Shown: positions 47,705-55,856 of the stretch, in pieces
How positions within the stretch are numbered: position 1 is the first letter of the stretch
How the letters are laid out: every line of letters starts with the position of its first letter
Source of the DNA: DAOPYE01 sp035352715
Lineage (GTDB): Bacteria > Acidobacteriota > Holophagae > Holophagales > Holophagaceae
NCBI GenBank assembly: GCA_035352715.1
Contig: DAOPYE010000002.1
Coordinates: 1 to 61,394 of the forward strand
Direction: 5' to 3'
Length of the DNA stretch: 61,394 nt
Program-made: the position numbers and the translations under genes
Notes under the pieces: generated by a model
Database searches by the model: none
Told to the model about the DNA's origin: nothing
What the model saw: only the letters and a program-made list of their open reading frames with translations

Positions 47705-50050
47705 ATGGCAAAGCCTTGTTCCTCCCTGGCCTTGAGTTGTCTGCTCGCGGCCACCGGTCTTTCGATGAAGGCCCAGTGGACCCCTTTGAATCCCGTGACC
47801 CAGCTCCAACAGCAGGCGGATGGGCTGGTGCTGGCCCAGCAGACGGGGTTCCTGAAGATCCAGGTCTGCAGCGACTCTATCGTTCGCGTGCGGTACAGCC
47901 GCACGAACGCCTTTCCCGATGTGGCGGATCCGGTCGTCCTGAAGCGCCAGTGGCCCGCCGTGAAGTGGACGATCTCGGAGTCCGGCTCCATCGTCACGCT
48001 CTCCACGGCGCGCCTGCAGATCCGCGTGGATCGCCAGGATGGCTCGATCGCCTACCGCGACGCGTCCGGCAAGCCGCTGGTGCAGGAATCGTCCCGCAAG
48101 CTGACACCGGTCACCGTGAATGGCGAGGACACCTACAAATCGGAATCCTTCCTGAACATCTACGGATCCACCGAGGGGCTGTTCGGCCTGGGCCAGCACC
48201 AGGCGGGCGTCTGGAACTACCGCGGCGACAACGTGGAGCTTGCGCAGGAAAACACGAACATTTCGATCCCGATGCTCGTCTCCAGCAACGGCTACGGCAT
48301 CTTCTGGAACAACGCCTCCCGCAGCCGCGTCAACAACCGTTTCACGCACTACCTCTATCTCAGCTCCGAAGTGGCCGATTCGATCGACTACTACTTCATC
48401 TATGGGCCCGAGCTGGATGGTGTCGTGGCGGGCTATCGCGAGCTGACGGGCGATGCGCCGATGTTCGGGAAATGGGCCTACGGCTTCTGGCAGTGCAAGA
48501 ACCGCTATAAGAGCCAGGATGAACTGCTGGCCGTGGCCAAGAAATACCGTGAGCTGCATATCCCGGTCGACAACATCGTGCAGGACTGGTTCTGGTGGAA
48601 CCGCAAGGGCGAGCACGTCTTCAATCCGAAATACCCCGACCCCAAGGGCATGGTGGATCAGCTGCACAAGGACAACTTCCACCTGATGATCTCCGTGTGG
48701 CCGTTCTTCGAGCCCGGCTCCAAGGAATATGCCGAGATGGATAAGAACGGATGGCTGGTGGAAAAGTTCAAGTATGCCAAGCCGCCGTACCACGAGAACG
48801 GCATGGCGGTCTATGACGCGAGCAACCCAGAGGCCCGGAAATACTACTGGCAGATCATGGACAAGGGCCTGTTCAAGCTCGGCGTGGACGCCTGGTGGCT
48901 GGATACCACCGAGCCTGAAACGGAAGGCCAGCAGGACAACGTCTTGCTTGGACACAAACTGTCCATGGGCAGCGCCGACCGCATCCTGAACCTCTATCCG
49001 CTGCTCACGACGGGTGCGGTTCACGATGGCCAGCGCGCAACTTCGGATCAGAAGCGCGTCTTCATCCTGTCCCGTTCCGCTTTCGCAGGCGCGCAACGCA
49101 ACGCCGTGGTGGCCTGGTCGGGCGATATCAATTCCGACTGGTTCAGCTATCGCCGCCAGATCCCGGCGGCGCTCAACTTCGCGCTTTCGGGCATCCCGTA
49201 CTGGACGATGGACATCGGCGGCTTCCTGCCTCGGGATGTCAACGATCCGGGATACCGCGAACTGTTCACGCGCTGGTTCCAGTTCGGGACCTTCTGCCCC
49301 ATCCTGCGCGTGCATGGCGCGCGGAACCAGGACGAGAACGAGCTCTGGTCCTATGGCCCGGAGACGCAGAAGACGCTGGTGGCCTTTGATTCGCTGCGCT
49401 ACCGGATGCTGCCGTACATCTACTCGTTGGCCTGGAAGACGACGCATGAACGCTACACCCTGATGCGCCCGCTGATCATGGATTTCCGCGAGGATGTGCG
49501 CGCCATCGATACCGGCGATCAATACATGTTCGGCCCCGCATTCCTGGTCAGCCCGGTCACGGAACCCGAAGCCACGACCCGGCGCCTCTATCTGCCCAAG
49601 AACTCCTGGTTCGATTTCTGGACAGGCGATGTCCAGAATGGCGGTCGTGCCGTGGATGCCGCCGCGCCCATCGACAAGATGCCCCTCTTTGTTCGCGCCG
49701 GAGCCATCCTGCCGCTGGGCCCCACGATGGAATGGACAGAGCAGAAGCCCGCCGATCCCATCGAGCTGCGCATCTATCGCGGCGCCAACGGTGCGTTCAC
49801 GCTCTATGAGGATGAAGGCGATACGTACAACTACGAGAAGGGCCAGTACGCCACCATCCCCATGGAATGGAACGAGGCCGCGCAGACGCTCACCATCGGC
49901 CAGCGCAAGGGGCAGTTCCCCGGAATGTTGAAGGAACGAACCTTCCACGTGACCTTTGTGAAGTCAGGCCATGGCGTCGGCATCAATCCCGAATCCAAGC
50001 CGGATCGTGTGGTGACCTACCGCGGTGCCGCCATCACCGTCCAGCCCTGA
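47705..50050 (+). CDS. Exported glycoside hydrolase family 31 (alpha-xylosidase/alpha-glucosidase type)
   Basis: The 781-residue enzyme starts with a signal peptide (about 1-23) and has the N-terminal beta-sandwich, the TIM barrel and a C-terminal DUF5110-type domain. The nucleophile is Asp400 in DAWWLDTTEPE and the acid/base Asp474 in AWSGDINSDW. The WWLDTTEPE form resembles alpha-xylosidases acting on xyloglucan oligosaccharides more than classical maltases, but substrate is not certain. It is followed after 35 bases by a GH42 gene, likely one operon. A TATGCT at 47675-47680 may be its -10. Confidence 0.93.
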   Translation: MAKPCSSLALSCLLAATGLSMKAQWTPLNPVTQLQQQADGLVLAQQTGFLKIQVCSDSIVRVRYSRTNAFPDVADPVVLKRQWPAVKWTISESGSIVTLSTARLQIRVDRQDGSIAYRDASGKPLVQESSRKLTPVTVNGEDTYKSESFLNIYGSTEGLFGLGQHQAGVWNYRGDNVELAQENTNISIPMLVSSNGYGIFWNNASRSRVNNRFTHYLYLSSEVADSIDYYFIYGPELDGVVAGYRELTGDAPMFGKWAYGFWQCKNRYKSQDELLAVAKKYRELHIPVDNIVQDWFWWNRKGEHVFNPKYPDPKGMVDQLHKDNFHLMISVWPFFEPGSKEYAEMDKNGWLVEKFKYAKPPYHENGMAVYDASNPEARKYYWQIMDKGLFKLGVDAWWLDTTEPETEGQQDNVLLGHKLSMGSADRILNLYPLLTTGAVHDGQRATSDQKRVFILSRSAFAGAQRNAVVAWSGDINSDWFSYRRQIPAALNFALSGIPYWTMDIGGFLPRDVNDPGYRELFTRWFQFGTFCPILRVHGARNQDENELWSYGPETQKTLVAFDSLRYRMLPYIYSLAWKTTHERYTLMRPLIMDFREDVRAIDTGDQYMFGPAFLVSPVTEPEATTRRLYLPKNSWFDFWTGDVQNGGRAVDAAAPIDKMPLFVRAGAILPLGPTMEWTEQKPADPIELRIYRGANGAFTLYEDEGDTYNYEKGQYATIPMEWNEAAQTLTIGQRKGQFPGMLKERTFHVTFVKSGHGVGINPESKPDRVVTYRGAAITVQP

Positions 50051-50085
50051 TCTTCGTCTTGAATCATTTTCGCTTTGGGGTTTTC

Positions 50086-52203
50086 ATGTCCCGTTCCAAA
50101 CATTTGATCTCCATTCCCGCCCTGCTGCTGTGTGGCGCATTCATTCCATCGGCCCAGGCCGCAGCGCCCAAGGCTGACTCGAAGGCTTCCACCCATTCCG
50201 TCGCCACGATTCCCACGCAGATTCCTGGGTGCGACGCGCTATTGCTGGGCACGGCCTGGTATCCCGAGCAGTGGTCTGAATCCCGATGGGAAGAGGATCT
50301 GCGCCTGATGGAAGCGGCTGGCATCCGCATGGTTCGCGTTGCGGAATTCGCCTGGAGCCGTTTGGAACCACGCGAGGGTGCTTACGACTTCGATTGGCTG
50401 GAGCGCGCCATTTCGCTGGCGGCCAAGCACCACATCGTGACCGTGCTGGGGACGCCCACCGCGACGCCGCCCGCGTGGTTGACGCAGGCCCATCCCGAGA
50501 CCTTGCGTATGGAGGAAAGCGGACGTCGGGCCACGCACGGGGGCCGCGCCCACGGGAACGTGACTTCGCCGCTGTACCGGCAGTACTGCGCCAAGATCGC
50601 GCGGGCCATGGGCCAGCGTTTTGGGCACAACCCCAACGTGGTGGGCTGGCAGATCGACAACGAGTACTGCTATGCCCTGATGTCCTTTGATGACGCCGCT
50701 AAGGCCGATTTCCAGGCCTTCCTGAAATCGAAGTACCAGACGCTGGACGCCCTGAACGATGCTTGGACAACAGCCTATTGGAGCCAGACCTACTTTGCCT
50801 GGGATCAGATTCCGATTCCCATTGGCGGCCACAACCCGGGGCTTCAGCTCGAATGGAAGCACTTCATCACGAAGGCCTGGAAGGAATACCAGGATCTTCA
50901 GATCGCTGAGATCCGGCAGCTCGCTGATGCCCGCCAGTTCTACACCGGCAACTTCATGGGCTTCTTCGACGGTTTCGATCACTACGATATTTGCCAGCAA
51001 CTGTCCTTTGCCTCTTGGGACGACTACGTGGGATCGGGTCATCTGGATGGCACCTACAACGGCCTGTCGCACGATCTGACGCGTGGCTTCAAGAACAGCA
51101 ATTTCTGGATCATGGAGACGCAGCCGGGCCACGTGAACTGGGCTGCCAATAACAACGATCTGAACAAAGGCGAGATCCGCGCCATGGCCTGGCAGGCCAT
51201 CGCCCATGGCAGCGACGCCGTGGGGTATTGGCAGTGGCGCAGCGCGCTGGGTGGCCAGGAGCAGTACCACGGCACCCTGGTTGGAACCGATGGCACTCCC
51301 GTGCCTTTTTATGACGAAGTGGCGCAGCTGGGGCGCGAATTCATCGCGACGCAGGCCCTCTTCAAGGGCACTGCTCCGGTCTCGGAGGCGGCACTGCTGT
51401 TCGACTACGACAGCCGCTGGGCGATCCTGTTCCAGAAGCATGCCGACAAGTTCGACGCTGTGGGCCAATTGAGGAGCTACTACCAGCCCCTGCGCAAACT
51501 GGCGCAGTCCGTGGATGTGGTGAACCCCAAGGTTCGCCTCGACGCCTATCGGATTGTCTTTGCGCCCGCGTTGAATGTGATGCCCAAGGAGACCGCGGAT
51601 CACCTGCTGGACTATGTTCGTGGTGGTGGTCATCTGGTGCTGGGGCCCCGTTCCGGCATGAAGGGGGCCTTTAACGAGCTGCTGACGCAGCGCCAACCCG
51701 GATTTCTGGCCGATGCGCTCGGGGGACGGGTGGAGCAGTACTACGCGCTGGAAAAGGATGCACCCGTCTCTGGGCCTCTGGGGCGCGGGCAAGCCATGAT
51801 CTGGGCCGAACAGTTGAAGGCCAATGCCGCGGATACGGAAGTGCTGTTGCGCTACGGCGCCAGCAATGGCTGGCTGGATGATCAACCCGCTGTCATCACC
51901 CGGAAGGTTGGCAAGGGGCGCATCACGCTGATTGGGGCCGTCCTGGACGAATCCCTGACGGCCTCGATCGTCACGCGCCTGGCCGAAGACAGTGGTGTGA
52001 AATCCATTCTTGGAGCCATGCCTGAAGGCGTCGAGGTCTCCCGGCGCGTCGGCGATGGGCGCACCGTCTATGTGTTGATCAACCTCACCCGGGAAACCAA
52101 GAAGATCACACTCCCGCGCGTCATGAAGCAGGTCCTGGGCGGCAAGCCGTCGGAAGCCCTCGAACTGCCCGCCTATGGCGTCGAGATCCTGACCGAGAAG
52201 TAG
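50086..52203 (+). CDS. Exported GH42 beta-galactosidase
   Basis: The 705-residue protein has a signal peptide (1-25, ...PSAQA) and a GH42 catalytic barrel: GTAWYPEQWSESRWEEDLRL, the acid/base Glu193 in WQIDNEY, and the nucleophile Glu344 in WIMETQPG. A trimerisation/glutamine-amidotransferase-like domain and a small C-terminal beta domain follow. GH42 enzymes release terminal beta-galactose from oligosaccharides; signal peptides are uncommon in this mostly intracellular family, and here it suggests periplasmic or secreted activity matching the upstream GH31. The start is ATG 50086; an upstream open frame overlaps the GH31 gene. Confidence 0.93.
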   Translation: MSRSKHLISIPALLLCGAFIPSAQAAAPKADSKASTHSVATIPTQIPGCDALLLGTAWYPEQWSESRWEEDLRLMEAAGIRMVRVAEFAWSRLEPREGAYDFDWLERAISLAAKHHIVTVLGTPTATPPAWLTQAHPETLRMEESGRRATHGGRAHGNVTSPLYRQYCAKIARAMGQRFGHNPNVVGWQIDNEYCYALMSFDDAAKADFQAFLKSKYQTLDALNDAWTTAYWSQTYFAWDQIPIPIGGHNPGLQLEWKHFITKAWKEYQDLQIAEIRQLADARQFYTGNFMGFFDGFDHYDICQQLSFASWDDYVGSGHLDGTYNGLSHDLTRGFKNSNFWIMETQPGHVNWAANNNDLNKGEIRAMAWQAIAHGSDAVGYWQWRSALGGQEQYHGTLVGTDGTPVPFYDEVAQLGREFIATQALFKGTAPVSEAALLFDYDSRWAILFQKHADKFDAVGQLRSYYQPLRKLAQSVDVVNPKVRLDAYRIVFAPALNVMPKETADHLLDYVRGGGHLVLGPRSGMKGAFNELLTQRQPGFLADALGGRVEQYYALEKDAPVSGPLGRGQAMIWAEQLKANAADTEVLLRYGASNGWLDDQPAVITRKVGKGRITLIGAVLDESLTASIVTRLAEDSGVKSILGAMPEGVEVSRRVGDGRTVYVLINLTRETKKITLPRVMKQVLGGKPSEALELPAYGVEILTEK

Positions 52204-52292
52204 TGCCCTCTGGACGCCTTTGGTTCGATTGGAATTGGACATCGACTGTCGAACTAGAGGCGTTCATAGAGAGCAATTCATGCATCAACCCA

Positions 52293-52326
52293 AAGCACGA
52301 CAGCCCCGCGAGGGGCTGTCGTGCTT
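52293..52326 (+). terminator. Long hairpin between convergent GH42 and nitroreductase genes
   Basis: A perfect 15-base-pair stem (52293-52307 with 52312-52326) is capped by a GCGA tetraloop, a GNRA loop. It lies in the 154-base gap between two convergent genes, with only short T-rich context on either side, so it probably stabilises or terminates both transcripts. Confidence 0.8.
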
Positions 52327-52357
52327 AGCCTTCATCGTGAACATTGGGGAGCGATCC

Positions 52358-53104
52358 TCAATCCTTGAACGCAAACCCTTGCTGGGCCATGGTGGCGGCG
52401 ATGGTTCGGGAGACCCGGCAGTAGTAGGCCGCGGTGGCCGCTCCGTACGCGGGGGCTTCGCGGTGTCCTTTGGCGTTCAGCCAGGTTCGCAGGGTCGCTT
52501 CGTAGGTGTGGACGCCCTGTTTGACGGTCTCCAGGTCGTATCGCTCTTGCATGGCGAAGCTCTTCAGGCTGACGCGAGGTTTTGCCTCGGAGAGGGCTTC
52601 AGGGGTCGGCACGCCAAGGGTGGTGCCCACGATCGGGTAGGTTTTATCTGGAAGTCCCAGCAGGGCGATCATGGCCGCTGGATCGCGGCGGATGCCCCCG
52701 ATGGCCGTCGTTCCGTAGCCAAGGGACTCGGCGGCCGTTTGCAGCGCCTGAAGCATGATTCCCGCGTCTACGGCGCCCACAAGGATGCCCTCGGCGTACT
52801 GCTCGATCACCTGCTGTTTGCCCGTGCTTCGCACGCCCTCGGCTGGGCGCTGGAAATCCACAACGATGGCAATGAAACAGTCCGCTTGGGCGATGTGCGC
52901 TTGTCCGCCCGAAAGCTCGGCGATGCGCTTCAGCTTTTCCCGGTCGCGGATCACGACCAGGGAAATCTGCTGTCCGTTCACCGAGGTGGGGGCCTGTTGG
53001 GCGGCTCGGAGAATGGTCTCGAGGTCCGCTTCGGGAATCGAGGCTCCCGTGAAGGCCCGCACCGATCGGCGGTTCATCATGAGTTCAAGAGTCGGATTCG
53101 ACAT
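52358..53104 (-). CDS. Nitroreductase (NfsA/FRP type)
   Basis: The 248-residue FMN enzyme has NRRSVRAFTGASIPEADLE at the N-terminus, the FMN-binding AAQQAPTSVNGQQISLVVI, GYGTTAIGGIRRDP in the middle and PRVSLKSFAMQERYD. NfsA/FRP enzymes reduce nitroaromatics and quinones with NAD(P)H. I chose the ATG at 53104, preceded by GGAGAG; a TTG 12 bases further upstream is less likely. It is last in the minus-strand run after emrB (36-base gap), which suggests a detoxification operon. Confidence 0.9.
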   Translation of the reverse strand: MSNPTLELMMNRRSVRAFTGASIPEADLETILRAAQQAPTSVNGQQISLVVIRDREKLKRIAELSGGQAHIAQADCFIAIVVDFQRPAEGVRSTGKQQVIEQYAEGILVGAVDAGIMLQALQTAAESLGYGTTAIGGIRRDPAAMIALLGLPDKTYPIVGTTLGVPTPEALSEAKPRVSLKSFAMQERYDLETVKQGVHTYEATLRTWLNAKGHREAPAYGAATAAYYCRVSRTIAATMAQQGFAFKD

Positions 53105-53140
53105 GCTTCTCTCCAATGGACAGTGGATGTCAAAAACACT

Positions 53141-54721
53141 TCAGTGCATGGCCGCTGAGGCGTCGATGGGGGCCGGGTGCTTCTGTTTTCGGATGAACAG
53201 CAATAGCGGCAGCAGCGCCAGGCAAAGCACACCCATGATCCAGAATACGTCGACGAAAGCCATCATGGTGGATTGCCTGACAAGGGTTCCATACGCAAGG
53301 CCCATGGACTTCTTGGTGGCATCTGCCATCGAGTTGCCGTGCGCCACGAATTTCTGGCCTGCGCCCGCCAGGAATCCCTGGAAGGAGGTGCTGGCCGGGT
53401 GCATGTTGGCGACCAGCGTCGCCTGGTGGAACTGGCTGCGCCGCGAAAGGACGGTGTTCACCAGGGCGATGCCTGTGGAACCGCCGATGTTGCGCAGCAG
53501 GTTCAGCAGGCCCGTCGCATAGTTTGTGCGGCTGGGAGACACATTCTGGAAGGCCATGACATTCATGGGCACGAACAGGAATGCCAGCCCCAGGCTTTGG
53601 ATCATGCGGGCCACGACGGCGCTTTTGTAGTCCACCTGCAGGTTGAAGCCCGCCATCATGAACAACCCGCCCGCGCAGATGATGAAGCCCGTCGCGATGA
53701 GAAAGCGTGGCTGGACGTGCTTCAGCAGCACCGCGACGACGGGCATCATCACCAGGATGGCCACGCCTCCCGGGCTCAATACCCATCCGCTGAGCGAAGC
53801 GGTGTAGCCCAGCAGCGTCTGGAGGAAGATGGGCAACAGGGCCATGCTGCCGTAGAGCACGAATCCCAGGATGAACAGCATCAGGGCCGCGACGGCAAAG
53901 TTCCCGTTTTTCAGCAGGCGCAGATCGATGATGGGATCTGGCTTGCGCAATTCCATCACGATGGTCGAGATCAGCGCGACGACGGCAATGATGGCGAAGA
54001 AGATGATGAAGTTCGAGGAGAACCAGTCCTTGCGCTGCCCCTCGTCCAGCACGATCTCCAGGGAGGCCAGCCCCAGCGTCAGGATGCCGATGCCCATGTA
54101 GTCGAAGCGGGCGCCTTCCTTGATGGAAATGCGCTTCATGGTGGGTGGATCGTGCAACAGGGCGCTGTTGAGCAGGATGGCGATCAGGCCGACGGGAATG
54201 TTGATGAGGAAAATCCAGTTCCAGCTGTAGTTGTCGGTGATCCATCCGCCCAGCACCGGCCCGATGATGGGGGCAAATACCACGCCCATGCCGTAGACGG
54301 CCATGGCCATGCCTCGTTTTTCGTGGGGAAAGGTCTCGACCATGATCGCCTGGGAAATGGGCTGAAGGCCTCCGCCGCCCAAGCCCTGCAGGACGCGGAA
54401 GAAGATCAGCCAGCCCAGCGATGGAGCCAGTCCGCATAGGGCCGAGGCCACCGTGAACAGCGTGACGCAGGTGAGGTAGAACCGCTTGCGCCCCATGAGG
54501 CTCGACAGGTAGCCGCCCAGGGGCAGCACCACCGCGTTCGCCACCAGGTAAGAGGTCAGGACCCAGGTGGTTTCCTCGACCGTCGCCGACAGATTGCCCG
54601 CGATGTGCGGCATGGCGACGTTGGCCACGCTCGTGTCCAGCACTTCCATGAAGGTTGCGATCATCACAGTGAAAGCGATCACCCACGGACTGATGTGCAT
54701 GTGTTTGTGTTGGGCGTTCAT
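53141..54721 (-). CDS. emrB: DHA2-family (EmrB/QacA) multidrug efflux transporter
   Basis: The 526-residue inner-membrane MFS protein has about 14 hydrophobic helices. Motifs are LDTSVANVAMPHIAG, the DHA2 motif A region GGYLSSLMGRKRFYL and motif C (GVVFAPIIGPVLGGWI). It would export amphipathic drugs using proton motive force with EmrA and the TolC-like protein upstream. The start lies 4 bases after the emrA stop. No substrate can be named. Confidence 0.95.
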   Translation of the reverse strand: MNAQHKHMHISPWVIAFTVMIATFMEVLDTSVANVAMPHIAGNLSATVEETTWVLTSYLVANAVVLPLGGYLSSLMGRKRFYLTCVTLFTVASALCGLAPSLGWLIFFRVLQGLGGGGLQPISQAIMVETFPHEKRGMAMAVYGMGVVFAPIIGPVLGGWITDNYSWNWIFLINIPVGLIAILLNSALLHDPPTMKRISIKEGARFDYMGIGILTLGLASLEIVLDEGQRKDWFSSNFIIFFAIIAVVALISTIVMELRKPDPIIDLRLLKNGNFAVAALMLFILGFVLYGSMALLPIFLQTLLGYTASLSGWVLSPGGVAILVMMPVVAVLLKHVQPRFLIATGFIICAGGLFMMAGFNLQVDYKSAVVARMIQSLGLAFLFVPMNVMAFQNVSPSRTNYATGLLNLLRNIGGSTGIALVNTVLSRRSQFHQATLVANMHPASTSFQGFLAGAGQKFVAHGNSMADATKKSMGLAYGTLVRQSTMMAFVDVFWIMGVLCLALLPLLLFIRKQKHPAPIDASAAMH

Positions 54722-54725
54722 GAGC

Positions 54726-55844
54726 CTACTTCGCGATGATCGTGGCTTCGACGTTCATGCCAGGGCGCAGGTAGCCTTTGGAAGCTTCCGCGTCGTCCAC
54801 CTTGATCTTCACGGGGATGCGCTGGACCACCTTGACGAAGTTGCCCACGGCGTTTTCGGGGGGCAGCAGGCTCATGCGGCTTCCCGTGGAGCCCGAGATG
54901 GAATCCACGCGGCCGTGCAGCACCACGCCGTTCATATCCACCTTGATCTCGGCTTCCTGGCCGGGGCGCACGTTCTTGAGCTGCGTTTCCTTGAAGTTGG
55001 CGGTCACCCAGGTCTGGTGCAGCGGAATGATCGTCAGCAATCCCTGGCCGACCTGGATGATCTGGCCGTTCTCGACGACCTTGCGCGTGACGACGCCATC
55101 GGAGGGCGCGGTGATCTTGGTGTAGCTGAGCTGCAGTTCCAGGGCCGCCAGGTTCGCTTTCGCCTGGTCCAGGCTGGCCTGGGCCTGGGCGATGCGTGAT
55201 TCCTGGCTGGTGATGCCGACCTTGCGGATTTCGGCCTCGTGCTGCAGCGAGGCGTAGCGGCGCTGGGCGGCCTTCCATTCGTTTTCGGCCACATCCGCCT
55301 GTGTGCGGTAGCCGTCGAACTGCAGGGCGCTGATCTCTTCGCGCTCGGCCAGGGGCTTCATGCGCTGGAGATCTGTGCGGGCCTTGTCATAGCTGGCCTT
55401 GCGGGCATCCAGGTTGGCCTGGGCGCCTTGCAGATCAGCCCCCTTGGCCTGGGTGAAGGCCACGTGGGACCGCTCCAGGTCGGCTCGGGCCTGATCCACA
55501 CTGGCCTGGGCCTGGGCCACCGCGGCCTTGGCCTGGTCCACCTTGACCTGGAGATCCTTCGGATCCAGCGTGACCAGCACATCGCCCGCCTTGACGGGCT
55601 GGTTGTCCTCCACCCAGACCTTGTCCACGCTGCCGTAGATTCGGCACGACACCGGCATCAGGTGGCCGTCGACCTGTGCGTCATCGGTACTTTGGCGGTT
55701 GTGGTAGTAGAGAAACAGCCCCAGCCCGCCCACCAGCAGGATGGGGATGGCGATCATCGCCAGTCGCGGCAGCCAATCGGGCAGGGTGTCGGAAAGGGCA
55801 GGGCCCGTCTGGGCATTGTTCGAGTTGTTTGTTTCATTGCTCAT
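54726..55844 (-). CDS. emrA: EmrA-type membrane fusion protein
   Basis: The 372-residue HlyD-family adaptor has one transmembrane helix (about 27-47), a biotinyl-lipoyl-like segment (GSVDKVWVEDNQPVKAGDVL), long coiled-coil hairpin (about 100-215) and C-terminal beta-barrel (ITAPSDGVVTRKVVENGQII, ANFKETQLKNVRPGQ). It links the EmrB pump to the TolC-like channel. I chose the ATG at 55844, which has GGAG before it; an in-frame ATG at 55856 lies at the TolC stop. Confidence 0.93.
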   Translation of the reverse strand: MSNETNNSNNAQTGPALSDTLPDWLPRLAMIAIPILLVGGLGLFLYYHNRQSTDDAQVDGHLMPVSCRIYGSVDKVWVEDNQPVKAGDVLVTLDPKDLQVKVDQAKAAVAQAQASVDQARADLERSHVAFTQAKGADLQGAQANLDARKASYDKARTDLQRMKPLAEREEISALQFDGYRTQADVAENEWKAAQRRYASLQHEAEIRKVGITSQESRIAQAQASLDQAKANLAALELQLSYTKITAPSDGVVTRKVVENGQIIQVGQGLLTIIPLHQTWVTANFKETQLKNVRPGQEAEIKVDMNGVVLHGRVDSISGSTGSRMSLLPPENAVGNFVKVVQRIPVKIKVDDAEASKGYLRPGMNVEATIIAK

Positions 55845-55856
55845 GGCGGACTCCAT

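Noticed and set aside
53130..54686. 518-codon minus-strand frame almost coextensive with emrB in a different frame
   Set aside because: His/Gly/Arg-rich shadow; emrB frame has the membrane helices and motifs.
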